The notes under the pieces: model-generated | Database searches by the model: none | The model's input: only the letters and a program-made list of their open reading frames with translations | What the model was told of the DNA's origin: nothing | Assembly: GCF_001632745.1 (NCBI RefSeq) | Contig: NZ_LQRT01000060.1 | Coordinates: 1-64,000 of the forward strand | DNA: 64,000 bases | Source of the DNA: Aquimarina aggregata | Lineage (GTDB): Bacteria > Bacteroidota > Bacteroidia > Flavobacteriales > Flavobacteriaceae | Direction: 5' to 3' | Position numbers and translations under genes: made by a program | Shown here: positions 44,423 to 54,215 of the stretch, in pieces | How positions within the stretch are numbered: the stretch's first letter is position 1 | Layout of the letters: each line of letters starts with the position of its first letter

Positions 44423-46852
44423 ATGTTTAAGAATTATATCAAAATAGCCTGGAGAAGTCTTCTGAAAAATAAACTTCAGACCACCATAAATTTATTAGGA
44501 CTTACAGTAGGAACTATATGTTGCTTAAGCATAATTGTCTTTGTATTAGCACAGTTGGGTTATGATACTCATCATGAAAATACAGAATCGTTGTATCGCA
44601 TACGCACAGTAATTACAGGAAATGGTAATGGTGGTGCAGATTTTAATTCGGCAACAAGCTCTCCACCTATTGCTTTTGCCATGAAGGAAGATTTTCCAGA
44701 AGTAGTAGAAGCCTGTAGAATTGTTTACTTTGGAGAAGGTAATGATGCACTTATCAAAGTTCAAAATAGCAACAATAGTTATTATGAATCAAGAGGGTAT
44801 CTTGCCGATTCTACTTTTTTCAAACTATTTAACTATTCATTTGTAGAAGGACGACCATCGGGAGCCTTAACGCAACCAAATACAATAGTACTATCATCAA
44901 CACTAAAAGAAAAATTATTTGGAAACCAAAATTCAGAAAACCAAACACTTGTGTTAGGAAGTGGAGAAAATGAAATAAAGGTAATAGTAACGGGTGTTTT
45001 TGACGATAGCACTAAAAAATCTCACCTTAATCCAAATTATATTTTAAGTATGAATTCTCCTGGATTGGGAGAGTTTGTAAGAAATGAACAGAATTTTGCT
45101 ACTCAAAACTTTGTACATAGCTATGTAAAGTTACTTCCAGGTTCTGAGCAAAAACAGTTAGAGCGTAAATTGCCTAATTTTATACAAACTCGTGGTGGTC
45201 AAAATCTAGCAGATGTTGGATTTGATAAATCTTTGTTTCTGCAAAAAGTAAAAGATATTCATTTGTATTCTAAAGGAATATCTAATCAAATTGATAAAGT
45301 TTCTAATATTCAGTATTTATATTTATTGTTGATCTTAGCCTTGTTTATTCAATTAGTTGCCTGTGTAAATTTCATCAATCTTAGTACAGCAAGAGCTAAT
45401 AAACGAGCTAAAGAGATAGGAATTAGAAAAGCAGTAGGAGCTAATAAAGGATCTTTAGTTCGTCAATTTTTAGGAGAATCTGTTTTACTTTCGTTTTTGG
45501 CATTACTTATTAGTATTCCTTTAACGGCGGTAGTATTACCCTTTGTAAATATATTGACTAAAGGAAATATAGAATATACTGCTTTGTTCCAAATTGAGGC
45601 TTTATTACCATTAGTAGTTTTAAGTATTGTTAGCGGTTTATTTGCAGGTGCATATCCAGCACTGGTTTTGTCATCGATAAAACCGATTAAAGTACTAAAA
45701 GGAACCATTAATGTATCATCAGGAAATGGAAATTTCCGTAAGGCATTGGTCGTTTTCCAATTTATAGTTTCTATCACCCTAATTATTGCAGTAATAGTAG
45801 TGAATAAGCAAGTAAAATATTCACAAAATTTGGATATGGGATTTGATAAAGAAAATCTCATAGCAATCCGATTAGGTACCGATGAAACCGTGAGCAGATT
45901 TAGTGCATTACGATCACAGATATTAAATGTTTCGGGGGTATTAGATGCAGCAGGAAGTAATCATTACCCATCAGAATTTATTATGGGAGATTTGGGACTT
46001 CATCTTCCAGGAGGTAATCCAGCAAACCAAACCTTGGTAAAATACAATGGCGTTAGCGATAATTATTTTAAAACAGTAGGAACTTCATTTCTTGCAGGTA
46101 GAGATTTAAGAGCAAATGATAGTACCCAAATTGTAGTTAATAAAGCAACTATAGATGCATTTAATATTGATTTAGAAAATGCCTTAGCTTCTAAACTTAT
46201 TCAAACGTATGAGGGTCGGGTTAGTGAGTACGAGATTGTAGGTGTGGTGGATAATTATCATTTCTCATCGCTAAAAGAATCTATAGCTCCAATTATGCTT
46301 TTTAATGAAAATGCTCCTGGATGGGTAATCGTTAAAACAGAAACTAAAGATTATAAAACACTATTAGCTAATCTAGAACAAAGTTGGGAATCTACTAATC
46401 CAAATACACCGTTTGTGTTTCACTTTATTGATAGTGAAGTTGAAAAGTTATTTGCAGAAGAAAAACGATTAGGTCAAATATCAATTGTATTCACATGTTT
46501 GGCAATTTTAATTAGTTGTCTAGGACTTTTTGGACTTATTTCATTCATGGCAGAGCAGAAAAAGAAAGAAATTGGGATCCGCAAAGTATTGGGTGCAAGT
46601 GTAGGAAATGTGGTTAATATGCTTACAAAGGATTTTGTGAAATTGGTCGCAATTGCCCTACTTATTGCTGCACCACTTGCTTATTATTATTTAGAAAATT
46701 GGTTAGAAGGTTTTGCTTACCGCATTTCGATTGATTGGTGGCTTTTCATACTTGCCGGGGGAATCACAATGGTGATAACTGTATTAACTGTATCGATACA
46801 GGCATTTAAAGCAGCTACAGCTAATCCTACCAAAAGTTTAAGAACAGAATAA
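44423..46852 (+). CDS. FtsX/MacB-type ABC permease, array member 1
   Basis: The 809-residue permease has a membrane helix at about 21-44, a periplasmic MacB-PCD-like domain, a first FtsX bundle (about 296-430), a second periplasmic domain and a second FtsX bundle to the end. Each bundle has the coupling-helix motif: EIGIRKAVGA near 331 and EIGIRKVLGA near 716. Two bundles per chain make it a pseudo-dimer that could dock onto an ATPase dimer alone. It starts MFKNYIKIAWRSLLKNK and ends NPTKSLRTE. The substrate is unknown. Confidence 0.93.
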   Translation: MFKNYIKIAWRSLLKNKLQTTINLLGLTVGTICCLSIIVFVLAQLGYDTHHENTESLYRIRTVITGNGNGGADFNSATSSPPIAFAMKEDFPEVVEACRIVYFGEGNDALIKVQNSNNSYYESRGYLADSTFFKLFNYSFVEGRPSGALTQPNTIVLSSTLKEKLFGNQNSENQTLVLGSGENEIKVIVTGVFDDSTKKSHLNPNYILSMNSPGLGEFVRNEQNFATQNFVHSYVKLLPGSEQKQLERKLPNFIQTRGGQNLADVGFDKSLFLQKVKDIHLYSKGISNQIDKVSNIQYLYLLLILALFIQLVACVNFINLSTARANKRAKEIGIRKAVGANKGSLVRQFLGESVLLSFLALLISIPLTAVVLPFVNILTKGNIEYTALFQIEALLPLVVLSIVSGLFAGAYPALVLSSIKPIKVLKGTINVSSGNGNFRKALVVFQFIVSITLIIAVIVVNKQVKYSQNLDMGFDKENLIAIRLGTDETVSRFSALRSQILNVSGVLDAAGSNHYPSEFIMGDLGLHLPGGNPANQTLVKYNGVSDNYFKTVGTSFLAGRDLRANDSTQIVVNKATIDAFNIDLENALASKLIQTYEGRVSEYEIVGVVDNYHFSSLKESIAPIMLFNENAPGWVIVKTETKDYKTLLANLEQSWESTNPNTPFVFHFIDSEVEKLFAEEKRLGQISIVFTCLAILISCLGLFGLISFMAEQKKKEIGIRKVLGASVGNVVNMLTKDFVKLVAIALLIAAPLAYYYLENWLEGFAYRISIDWWLFILAGGITMVITVLTVSIQAFKAATANPTKSLRTE

Positions 46853-46861
46853 GTACCTGAC

Positions 46862-46894
46862 AGACCTCGAAGATTTTAAAAACCTTCGAGGTCT
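46862..46894. repeat. Intergenic hairpin element, junction 1-2
   Basis: AGACCTCGAAG (46862-46872) pairs perfectly with CTTCGAGGTCT (46884-46894) around an ATTTTAAAAAC centre. It belongs to the same family as the hairpins at the other permease junctions. Confidence 0.75.
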
Positions 46895-46921
46895 TAATCA
46901 AATTATAAAATAACAATTATC

Positions 46922-49303
46922 ATGTTTAAGAATTATATCAAAATAGCATTAAGAAACCTTTGGAGAAGACGTGGCTTTTCTCTGATTAATATAAGTGGAT
47001 TAGCAATTGGCCTTACCGCTGGGTTTCTAATTTTATTATATGTTAATTTTGAATTAAGTTATGATCGTTTTCATACAAAGTCAGACAATATCTATCGAGT
47101 TGTAGCAGATTTAAAAACACCCTCGGATCATTTACAATTATCACAACCAGCTTGGGCAGTAGCACCACATTTAGAAGAACAATTCTCCGAAATAGAATCT
47201 GCTGTTCGAATTCTAAATATGAATATGTTGGTTCGGAATGATGAAATCAAGTTCAAAGAATCTAATGCTATCGCAGCAGATCCAGCATTTTTTGAAGTGT
47301 TTGATTTTAAATTATTACAAGGAGACCTTAACACAGTTATTAAAGAGCCTTATAGTATTGTTTTATCTAAAACAACTGCTCACAAATATTTTGGTGACGA
47401 AAATCCAATAGGGCAGTCATTAAAAATTACCGAAGACGGATATATCACAAAAATCACTGGCGTGATGGAGGATATTCCTGAAAATTCACATATCCGCGCA
47501 GATATGGTACTATCCTTAACTACATTCACAGAAGATCTGGATAAGGAACTAAACACAGCTTGGGGTAATTATGATCCCGCAGCATACATTTTGGTGAATT
47601 CAAACGTCAAAAAAGAGCAGTTAGAACCAAAGTTTGAAGATTTTTTAGAGAGAAATTGTGGAGAAGAAATGAGAGAATTTCAAATGTTTGCTACGCTTTT
47701 TTTGGAACCTTTCGAAGATGTCTATTTACATTCAACGCGTGGGGGAAAAGGTGATGGAAACATTAATAATATTTACATTTTCTCTATTGTAGCACTTTTT
47801 ATTCTTTTGATTGCTAGTATCAACTTTATCAATTTAACCACAGCACGTTCTGTAGAAAGAGCAAAAGAAGTTGGGGTTCGTAAAGTAATCGGTGCAGAAA
47901 AAGGACAACTAGCATTGCAATTTGTAGGAGAATCCATTATTATAAGTATTATTGCGTTTATAATTAGTATTGTTTTATCCGTAGTATTTCTTCCTTTATT
48001 TAATGCCGCTGCTGGTAAGATAATAAGCTCGGGTGTTTTTTCAAGCGGTATTAATATATTAATACTTTTTTCAATTTCTTTGAGTATTGGAATCCTTGCA
48101 GGGTTGTACCCAGCATTTGTATTATCTTCTTTCAGACCAGTAAGTGTTCTTAAAGGAAATTTCTCTACAGGAACCCAAGGTACAATCTTAAGAAAAGGAT
48201 TGGTGACTACACAATTTACAATATCCATTGCATTAATTATCGGAACCATAATTATTTACAATCAAACCAATTTTATGCGTAATCAAGAATTGGGATTTAG
48301 TAAAGAACAATTGTTAATTTTAGAAACAAACGCTTCTCCTAAACAATTGGCATTTCAAAATGCTATTGAAAAATTACCTGGTGTAAAATCTACAAGTCTT
48401 GGTTCTAGTGTACCTGGAGGAGGAAATTCTAATGCGTATTCAGAAATTGAAAATAAAGCGGGAGAACTTCAAGCAGCCAATCTTGCGCTCTATTTTGTGG
48501 ATTATGATTATATCTCTCAATTTGAATTAGAACTTGCTGCAGGACGAGGTTTCTCAAAAGAATTTGCCACCGATTCAACAGAAGCAATGGTAATTAATGA
48601 AGAAACAGCAAAAATAATGGGGTACAGTAACCCCGAAGAAGCAATTGGAGCCAAATTCAAACAATGGGGAAGAGAAGGACAAGTTATAGGAGTAATAAAG
48701 GATTTTCACTTTAGATCTTTACAACAAAATATCAGTCCGATGACCATGAGAATAGAATCGGATAGAAATGATCTTATAGCGGTTAAAATTGCTGGGCAAA
48801 ATATAAAACAAACAATTGCCTCTATTGAGAGTCAATGGAGCTCTATATTACCTACAGAGCCATTTGATTATTATTTTTTAGATGAATTTTTTGATGAACA
48901 ATACCGTACCGAAGAACGATTTGGAGACTTGTTTTTAAATTTTGCAATATTAGCAATTCTTATTTCCTGTCTAGGTTTATTGGGACTTGCCGCGTACAGT
49001 ACACTTCAAAGAAAAAGAGAAATAGGCGTTAGAAAAGTATTAGGAGCTTCAGTTACCGAAGTAGTACGATTACTATCTAAAGATTTTCTAAAACTGGTAG
49101 TGATCGCTTTTTTAATAGCATCACCGATCGCATGGTTTATCATGGATTATTGGTTAAGCGATTTTGCATATCGAATAACCATACAATGGTGGATGTTTGG
49201 ATTAGCAGGGGTTTTAGCAATTGTTATAGCATTATTAACAGTGAGTTTTCATGCCATAAAAGCATCAGTAGTTAATCCTGTAAAAAGTTTAAGAACAGAA
49301 TAA
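46922..49303 (+). CDS. FtsX/MacB-type ABC permease, array member 2
   Basis: This 793-residue permease shares the layout of member 1, with coupling motifs EVGVRKVIGA near 316 and EIGVRKVLGA near 700. The first 25 bases of the gene are identical with those of members 1 and 3. The protein looks closest to member 3 (shared INFxNLxTARS, QWG(R/K)EG and VNPVKSLRTE stretches), suggesting one came from duplication of the other. The spacer before it carries a hairpin element. Confidence 0.93.
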   Translation: MFKNYIKIALRNLWRRRGFSLINISGLAIGLTAGFLILLYVNFELSYDRFHTKSDNIYRVVADLKTPSDHLQLSQPAWAVAPHLEEQFSEIESAVRILNMNMLVRNDEIKFKESNAIAADPAFFEVFDFKLLQGDLNTVIKEPYSIVLSKTTAHKYFGDENPIGQSLKITEDGYITKITGVMEDIPENSHIRADMVLSLTTFTEDLDKELNTAWGNYDPAAYILVNSNVKKEQLEPKFEDFLERNCGEEMREFQMFATLFLEPFEDVYLHSTRGGKGDGNINNIYIFSIVALFILLIASINFINLTTARSVERAKEVGVRKVIGAEKGQLALQFVGESIIISIIAFIISIVLSVVFLPLFNAAAGKIISSGVFSSGINILILFSISLSIGILAGLYPAFVLSSFRPVSVLKGNFSTGTQGTILRKGLVTTQFTISIALIIGTIIIYNQTNFMRNQELGFSKEQLLILETNASPKQLAFQNAIEKLPGVKSTSLGSSVPGGGNSNAYSEIENKAGELQAANLALYFVDYDYISQFELELAAGRGFSKEFATDSTEAMVINEETAKIMGYSNPEEAIGAKFKQWGREGQVIGVIKDFHFRSLQQNISPMTMRIESDRNDLIAVKIAGQNIKQTIASIESQWSSILPTEPFDYYFLDEFFDEQYRTEERFGDLFLNFAILAILISCLGLLGLAAYSTLQRKREIGVRKVLGASVTEVVRLLSKDFLKLVVIAFLIASPIAWFIMDYWLSDFAYRITIQWWMFGLAGVLAIVIALLTVSFHAIKASVVNPVKSLRTE

Positions 49304-49313
49304 AATCAAACAG

Positions 49314-49344
49314 AACCCCTAAGGTTTTTAAAACCTTAGGGGTT
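49314..49344. repeat. Intergenic hairpin element, junction 2-3
   Basis: AACCCCTAAGGTTTT (49314-49328) and AAAACCTTAGGGGTT (49330-49344) form a perfect 15-bp dyad around one T. Confidence 0.8.
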
Positions 49345-49362
49345 TAGCAAAGAAATAAAATC

Positions 49363-51765
49363 ATGTTTAAGAATTATATCAAAATAGCTTGGAGAAATCT
49401 TTTAAAAAACAAAGGATATTCTGCTATAAATATTGGAGGTCTGGCTATAGGCATGACTTGTTTTTTATTGATAACGTTGTTTGTGAGGAATGAACTTTCT
49501 TATGATAGTTATCATGAAAATGGTGATAATATATATAGAGTTGTTCACCATAGTAGCAAAGATAATTTAGATGATAGATGGATATGGGGTAATGCGCCAG
49601 TTGGAAAAGCTTTAAAAAGTGATTTTTCTGAAGTTATTGAAACAGTTCAATTTTCAGGAAGATCTGATGTGCTGTTAGATTATAATGAACGTTCTTTCCA
49701 AGAAGCCAATTGTTTTTATGTAGACCCAACGGTATTCGATGTATTTAGTTGGCCTTTAATTTCAGGAAACCCAGAGACCGCTTTAAAAGCTCCATATTCT
49801 ATAGTGTTAACCGAGAGCATAGCAAAAAAGTATTTTGGTAATGAGGATCCAATGGGAAAAAGTATTGATGGGGTTGGTGGTAGAGCCAATGATGGCGTAT
49901 ACACGGTTACAGGTGTAATGAAAGATGTACCATCTAATTCACATTTTTCTTTTGATATCCTTATGTCTATGAGCTCCTTTTACCAAACTAGACCAGGTAT
50001 TTTTGATGCTTGGGGATATGTTGATTTTTATACCTATTTTTTGGTAAACGATAATTTTGATCAAACGGCATTTCAAGATAAGATGCCAGATTTTCTGAAA
50101 AAAAACAGACCCGCTGGAGATGCTCAATACTATTATGATCTTTCATTTGAGCCACTAAAAGATATGTATTTAAATTCTAAAGCTGCTCGACAACCAGGAA
50201 TTACAGGTAACTTATCTAACATTTACATTTTTATTATTATTGGCTTTTTTATACTCGTAATTGCTTCTATTAATTTTATGAATCTTGCTACTGCCCGTTC
50301 GTTAGACAGAGCAAAAGAAGTTGGAGTACGCAAAGTAATTGGAGCAGATAAAAAAGGATTGATTTATCAGTTTTTAGGAGAGTCATTACTTATGGGTATG
50401 TTATCCGCAGTACTAGGTTTGGTATTGGTGATGATATGTCTTCCTTGGATGAATACAATAACAGGAAAGCAATTTCTAATCAGAGAAATTTTTAATGGTT
50501 TTACGCTGTCATTATATTTTGCAACAGCATTTATTACAGGAATATTAGCGGGGAGTTATCCTGCTTTTATATTATCTAACTTTAAACCATCAAGTGTACT
50601 TAAAGGAACTTTTAGCACTTCAAAAAAAGGAGTTAATCTTAGAAAGGGGCTTGTTATATTTCAATTTAGTCTTTCGATCGCTTTAATTGCAAGTACTGTA
50701 ATAGTATATTCTCAGTTAGACTATATGCTAAATAAGAACTTAGGTTTTGATAGAGAACAACAGTTAGTTATAGATTTCAACTGGGATGGTCAAGTACGTG
50801 ATAATATAGAAACCATTAAAAGAGAGTTTTTAAATCATCCAGATATTAGTTCAGTTTCAGCCTCACGAACTGTTCCAGGAGGTCATTTTCCCGCGGCAGG
50901 AACTAATATAGAGACAAAAGAAGGGCCGATGAAAAATTTTGATCCTTTCTTATACGAAATAGATGTTGATTTTATACCTCATTATAATATTGAAATAGTC
51001 GCAGGTAGAGCTTATTCTAGAAATTTTGCAACAGATACCATTTCTTCGATGATAATTAATGAAGCTGCTGTAAAAAGTTTTGGATATACAGATCCATCTG
51101 AAATTATAGGAAAACAATTTGAGCAATGGGGTAAAGAAGGTACAATTATTGGGGTAGTTAAAGATTTTAATTATTTATCCTTACACCAAAAAGTAGCTCC
51201 CTTAACACTACGATTAGAACCTAGCAGTAGTAGATACTTTTCATTACAAATAAAATCCCAAAACCTTCAGAAAACTATTAAGGATATAAAAGATAAATGG
51301 GCTGCTTTGGCTCCACATCGTCCATTTTTATATAGCTTTTTGGATGATTCTTTTAATACACAATATGAAGCTGATTTTAAGTTTAAAAAGTTATTTACCA
51401 TCTTTTCATTTCTAGCCATTTTAATTGCTTGTTTAGGTTTATTAGGCTTAGCAATTTATAGTGCCATGCAAAGAACCAAAGAAATTGGTATACGTAAAGT
51501 ATTGGGTGCAGAAGCTTCGAGTATTGTAAAATTATTGTCAAAAGACTTTATCAAATTGGTACTTATCGCGGTCGTTATAGCGACACCTTTTTCTTGGTAC
51601 GCTATGCATAAGTGGTTAGGAGGGTATGCATATCGGGTAGACGTAAATTGGTGGGTATTTGGTATGGCAGGTATGATAGCACTTGCAATAGCAATTTTAA
51701 CGATAAGCTTTCATGCAATAAAAGCATCAATGGCAAATCCCGTAAAAAGTTTAAGAACAGAATAG
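49363..51765 (+). CDS. FtsX/MacB-type ABC permease, array member 3
   Basis: The 800-residue permease has coupling motifs EVGVRKVIGA near 319 and EIGIRKVLGA near 707, and ends NPVKSLRTE. The periplasmic domains differ from members 4-8 much more than the membrane parts, as expected if substrate or partner contacts have diverged while ATPase docking is kept. It is the closest relative of member 2 by eye. Confidence 0.93.
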   Translation: MFKNYIKIAWRNLLKNKGYSAINIGGLAIGMTCFLLITLFVRNELSYDSYHENGDNIYRVVHHSSKDNLDDRWIWGNAPVGKALKSDFSEVIETVQFSGRSDVLLDYNERSFQEANCFYVDPTVFDVFSWPLISGNPETALKAPYSIVLTESIAKKYFGNEDPMGKSIDGVGGRANDGVYTVTGVMKDVPSNSHFSFDILMSMSSFYQTRPGIFDAWGYVDFYTYFLVNDNFDQTAFQDKMPDFLKKNRPAGDAQYYYDLSFEPLKDMYLNSKAARQPGITGNLSNIYIFIIIGFFILVIASINFMNLATARSLDRAKEVGVRKVIGADKKGLIYQFLGESLLMGMLSAVLGLVLVMICLPWMNTITGKQFLIREIFNGFTLSLYFATAFITGILAGSYPAFILSNFKPSSVLKGTFSTSKKGVNLRKGLVIFQFSLSIALIASTVIVYSQLDYMLNKNLGFDREQQLVIDFNWDGQVRDNIETIKREFLNHPDISSVSASRTVPGGHFPAAGTNIETKEGPMKNFDPFLYEIDVDFIPHYNIEIVAGRAYSRNFATDTISSMIINEAAVKSFGYTDPSEIIGKQFEQWGKEGTIIGVVKDFNYLSLHQKVAPLTLRLEPSSSRYFSLQIKSQNLQKTIKDIKDKWAALAPHRPFLYSFLDDSFNTQYEADFKFKKLFTIFSFLAILIACLGLLGLAIYSAMQRTKEIGIRKVLGAEASSIVKLLSKDFIKLVLIAVVIATPFSWYAMHKWLGGYAYRVDVNWWVFGMAGMIALAIAILTISFHAIKASMANPVKSLRTE

Positions 51766-51771
51766 CGTAAT

Positions 51772-51804
51772 AGACCACAAAGGTTTTTAAAACCTTTGTG
51801 GTCT
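51772..51804. repeat. Intergenic hairpin element, junction 3-4
   Basis: AGACCACAAAGGTTTT (51772-51787) and AAAACCTTTGTGGTCT (51789-51804) form a perfect 16-bp dyad around one T. Confidence 0.8.
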
Positions 51805-51830
51805 GAACCATATTATCAAATCACAATATC

Positions 51831-54191
51831 ATGTTTAAAAACTATCTAAAAATCGCTTGGCGAAATTTACTCAGAAACAAGAGTTTCTCTGTATTAAATA
51901 TTGTTGGACTTTCTATTGGTCTTGCGGTAACGACACTCATAGTGATTTGGGTGAATTTTGAAATCGGGATGGACCAATTTCATGAAAATAAAAATAGAAT
52001 TTATCAAGTGTATAATCAACATCCGGTAAATGGAGAGATATGGACATGGAATTCTACTCCTAAAATCATGGGACCCATCATCCAAGAGGATTATCCAGAA
52101 GTTGAAAGTGCAGTAAGATTACAAGAAGATTCTGAGTTTTTATTTGCACAAGGTGATGTACGAATAAACGGTAACGGAATTATAACAGACCCAGATTTTC
52201 TGAAAATGTTTAGTTTCCCTTTGTTAGAAGGAAGCATAGAAACTGTTCTAGAGGATGTTAATTCGGTTGTTATTACAGAATCTTTTGCAAAAAAAATGTT
52301 TGGTAACGTACCCGCAGTAGGTAAAATAGTAAAAGTAGATAACACCGATAGTTTTACGATTAGTGGAGTTTTAAAAGATTTACCATCAAGTACAGCTTTT
52401 GAATTTGATTTTTTGATGCCTTGGGCATTTTTAAAACAACGTGGATGGGATGATAAAAATTGGAGCAATAATTCTATTGCCACTTTTGTAATGCTTAAAA
52501 AAGAAGCCGATCATGCTGCGTTCATAAAACGAATAGAAGGCTTAAGAAAAGTGTATGACAAAGACTCTCCAGAAATGGTAACGTACTTGTACCCATTTAC
52601 ACGTTCCTGGTTGTATTCGAACTTTGAAAATGGTAAGGAAATAGGAGGTAGAATAGATGTGATTAGAATGTTTGGTATCATAGCAAGCATAATTTTGATA
52701 ATTGCCTGTATAAATTTTATGAACTTGAGTACAGCTCGAAGTGAGAAAAGAGCAAAAGAAGTAGGCGTACGAAAAGTTGTAGGAGCAAGAAGATTGGCAC
52801 TTGTAAGTCAGTTTTTAGGAGAATCAATATTCATATCATTCATTGCAGCGGTATTTGCCCTTATATTCGTTATAATTGGATTACCTCATTTTGGTGCATT
52901 AGTAGAAAAACCATTATCATTAGATTTGACTAATGTTGGATTTTGGATATCGGCTTTTGGGGTAATATGTTTTACTGGTCTTTTGGCGGGTAGCTATCCT
53001 GCGTTGTTTCTTTCAGGGTTTAAACCTTCTTCTGTATTAAAAGGAACATTTATTAAGTCAAATGCTGCGGTTACACCAAGAAAAGTTTTGGTGGTTCTTC
53101 AATTTTCTGCTGCGATTATATTGATTACTTCTAGTATGATTGTAGCACAACAGTTAAAAAAAGTACAAGACAGACAAACGGGTTATTCTAAAAGCAATTT
53201 AGTTTATACGTCAATAGAAGGTGATGTAGAAAAAAATTATGCCCTCATTAAAGAAGAATTATTGGCTTCTGGAGCTGCCACTTCAATAACGAGAACTAGT
53301 TCTCCAATTACTGAGGGTTGGAGCAATACTTGGGGGTTTGAATGGCAAGGAAAAAACGAAGAAAATAAGATCATAATCCAAAGGTTCGTAGCCGATGAAG
53401 ATGTGTCAGAAACTTTAGGTGTAGAAATTGTTGAAGGTCGTGATCTGGATTTAGATATGTATCCAACAGATTCTACGGCAGTACTTATTAATGAGTCTGC
53501 CGCGGCACTAATGAATTTTGATGAGCCTATTGGTCAGATTGTAAAAGATAACGGTATAGACTGGCATATTGTAGGAGTTGCAAAAGATTTTGTGTTAGAA
53601 TCTCCGTTTCAAAAGATAGACCCAATGGTGATAGAAGGTGCCAAAGCTTGGTTTAATATAATCCATATAAAACTCAATACAGCAAATAGCACTTCAGAAA
53701 GTCTTGCCAAAGTAGAAAGTGTATTTCGAAAATACAACCCCGAATATCCATTTGAATACGAATTTGTAGATCAGGAATATGCTCAAAAATTTAACGATGA
53801 AAAAAGAACAGGTCAGCTCGTAAGCTTATTTACATTGCTTACCATTTTTATTTCCTGTCTAGGTTTATTTGGTCTTGCTAGTTACATGGCAGAAAATAGA
53901 ATCAAAGAAATTGGAATTCGTAAAGTTTTAGGAGCATCTGTAACTAGTATTACAACATTACTTTCTAAGGATTTCCTAAAGCTGGTTTTAATTGCTATCG
54001 TTTTAGCAGTGCCAATTTCCTGGTACTTTATGAATAATTGGTTAGAGGATTTTGCCTACAGAATAAAGATCTCATGGTGGATTTTTGTTTTAGCAGGAGT
54101 TGTTGCACTTGCTATTGCTCTAATAACAGTAAGTTATCAATCAATAAAAGCAGCGATAGTAAACCCTATAAAAAGTTTACGTACTGAGTAA
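51831..54191 (+). CDS. FtsX/MacB-type ABC permease, array member 4
   Basis: The 786-residue permease is the shortest of the array. Coupling motifs are EVGVRKVVGA near 310 and EIGIRKVLGA near 693. The last 20 residues (SYQSIKAAIVNPIKSLRTE) are the same as those of member 5. No hairpin follows; the spacer to member 5 is only 24 bp. Confidence 0.93.
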   Translation: MFKNYLKIAWRNLLRNKSFSVLNIVGLSIGLAVTTLIVIWVNFEIGMDQFHENKNRIYQVYNQHPVNGEIWTWNSTPKIMGPIIQEDYPEVESAVRLQEDSEFLFAQGDVRINGNGIITDPDFLKMFSFPLLEGSIETVLEDVNSVVITESFAKKMFGNVPAVGKIVKVDNTDSFTISGVLKDLPSSTAFEFDFLMPWAFLKQRGWDDKNWSNNSIATFVMLKKEADHAAFIKRIEGLRKVYDKDSPEMVTYLYPFTRSWLYSNFENGKEIGGRIDVIRMFGIIASIILIIACINFMNLSTARSEKRAKEVGVRKVVGARRLALVSQFLGESIFISFIAAVFALIFVIIGLPHFGALVEKPLSLDLTNVGFWISAFGVICFTGLLAGSYPALFLSGFKPSSVLKGTFIKSNAAVTPRKVLVVLQFSAAIILITSSMIVAQQLKKVQDRQTGYSKSNLVYTSIEGDVEKNYALIKEELLASGAATSITRTSSPITEGWSNTWGFEWQGKNEENKIIIQRFVADEDVSETLGVEIVEGRDLDLDMYPTDSTAVLINESAAALMNFDEPIGQIVKDNGIDWHIVGVAKDFVLESPFQKIDPMVIEGAKAWFNIIHIKLNTANSTSESLAKVESVFRKYNPEYPFEYEFVDQEYAQKFNDEKRTGQLVSLFTLLTIFISCLGLFGLASYMAENRIKEIGIRKVLGASVTSITTLLSKDFLKLVLIAIVLAVPISWYFMNNWLEDFAYRIKISWWIFVLAGVVALAIALITVSYQSIKAAIVNPIKSLRTE

Positions 54192-54215
54192 TATCATCAT
54201 CAAAAAAGAATAATT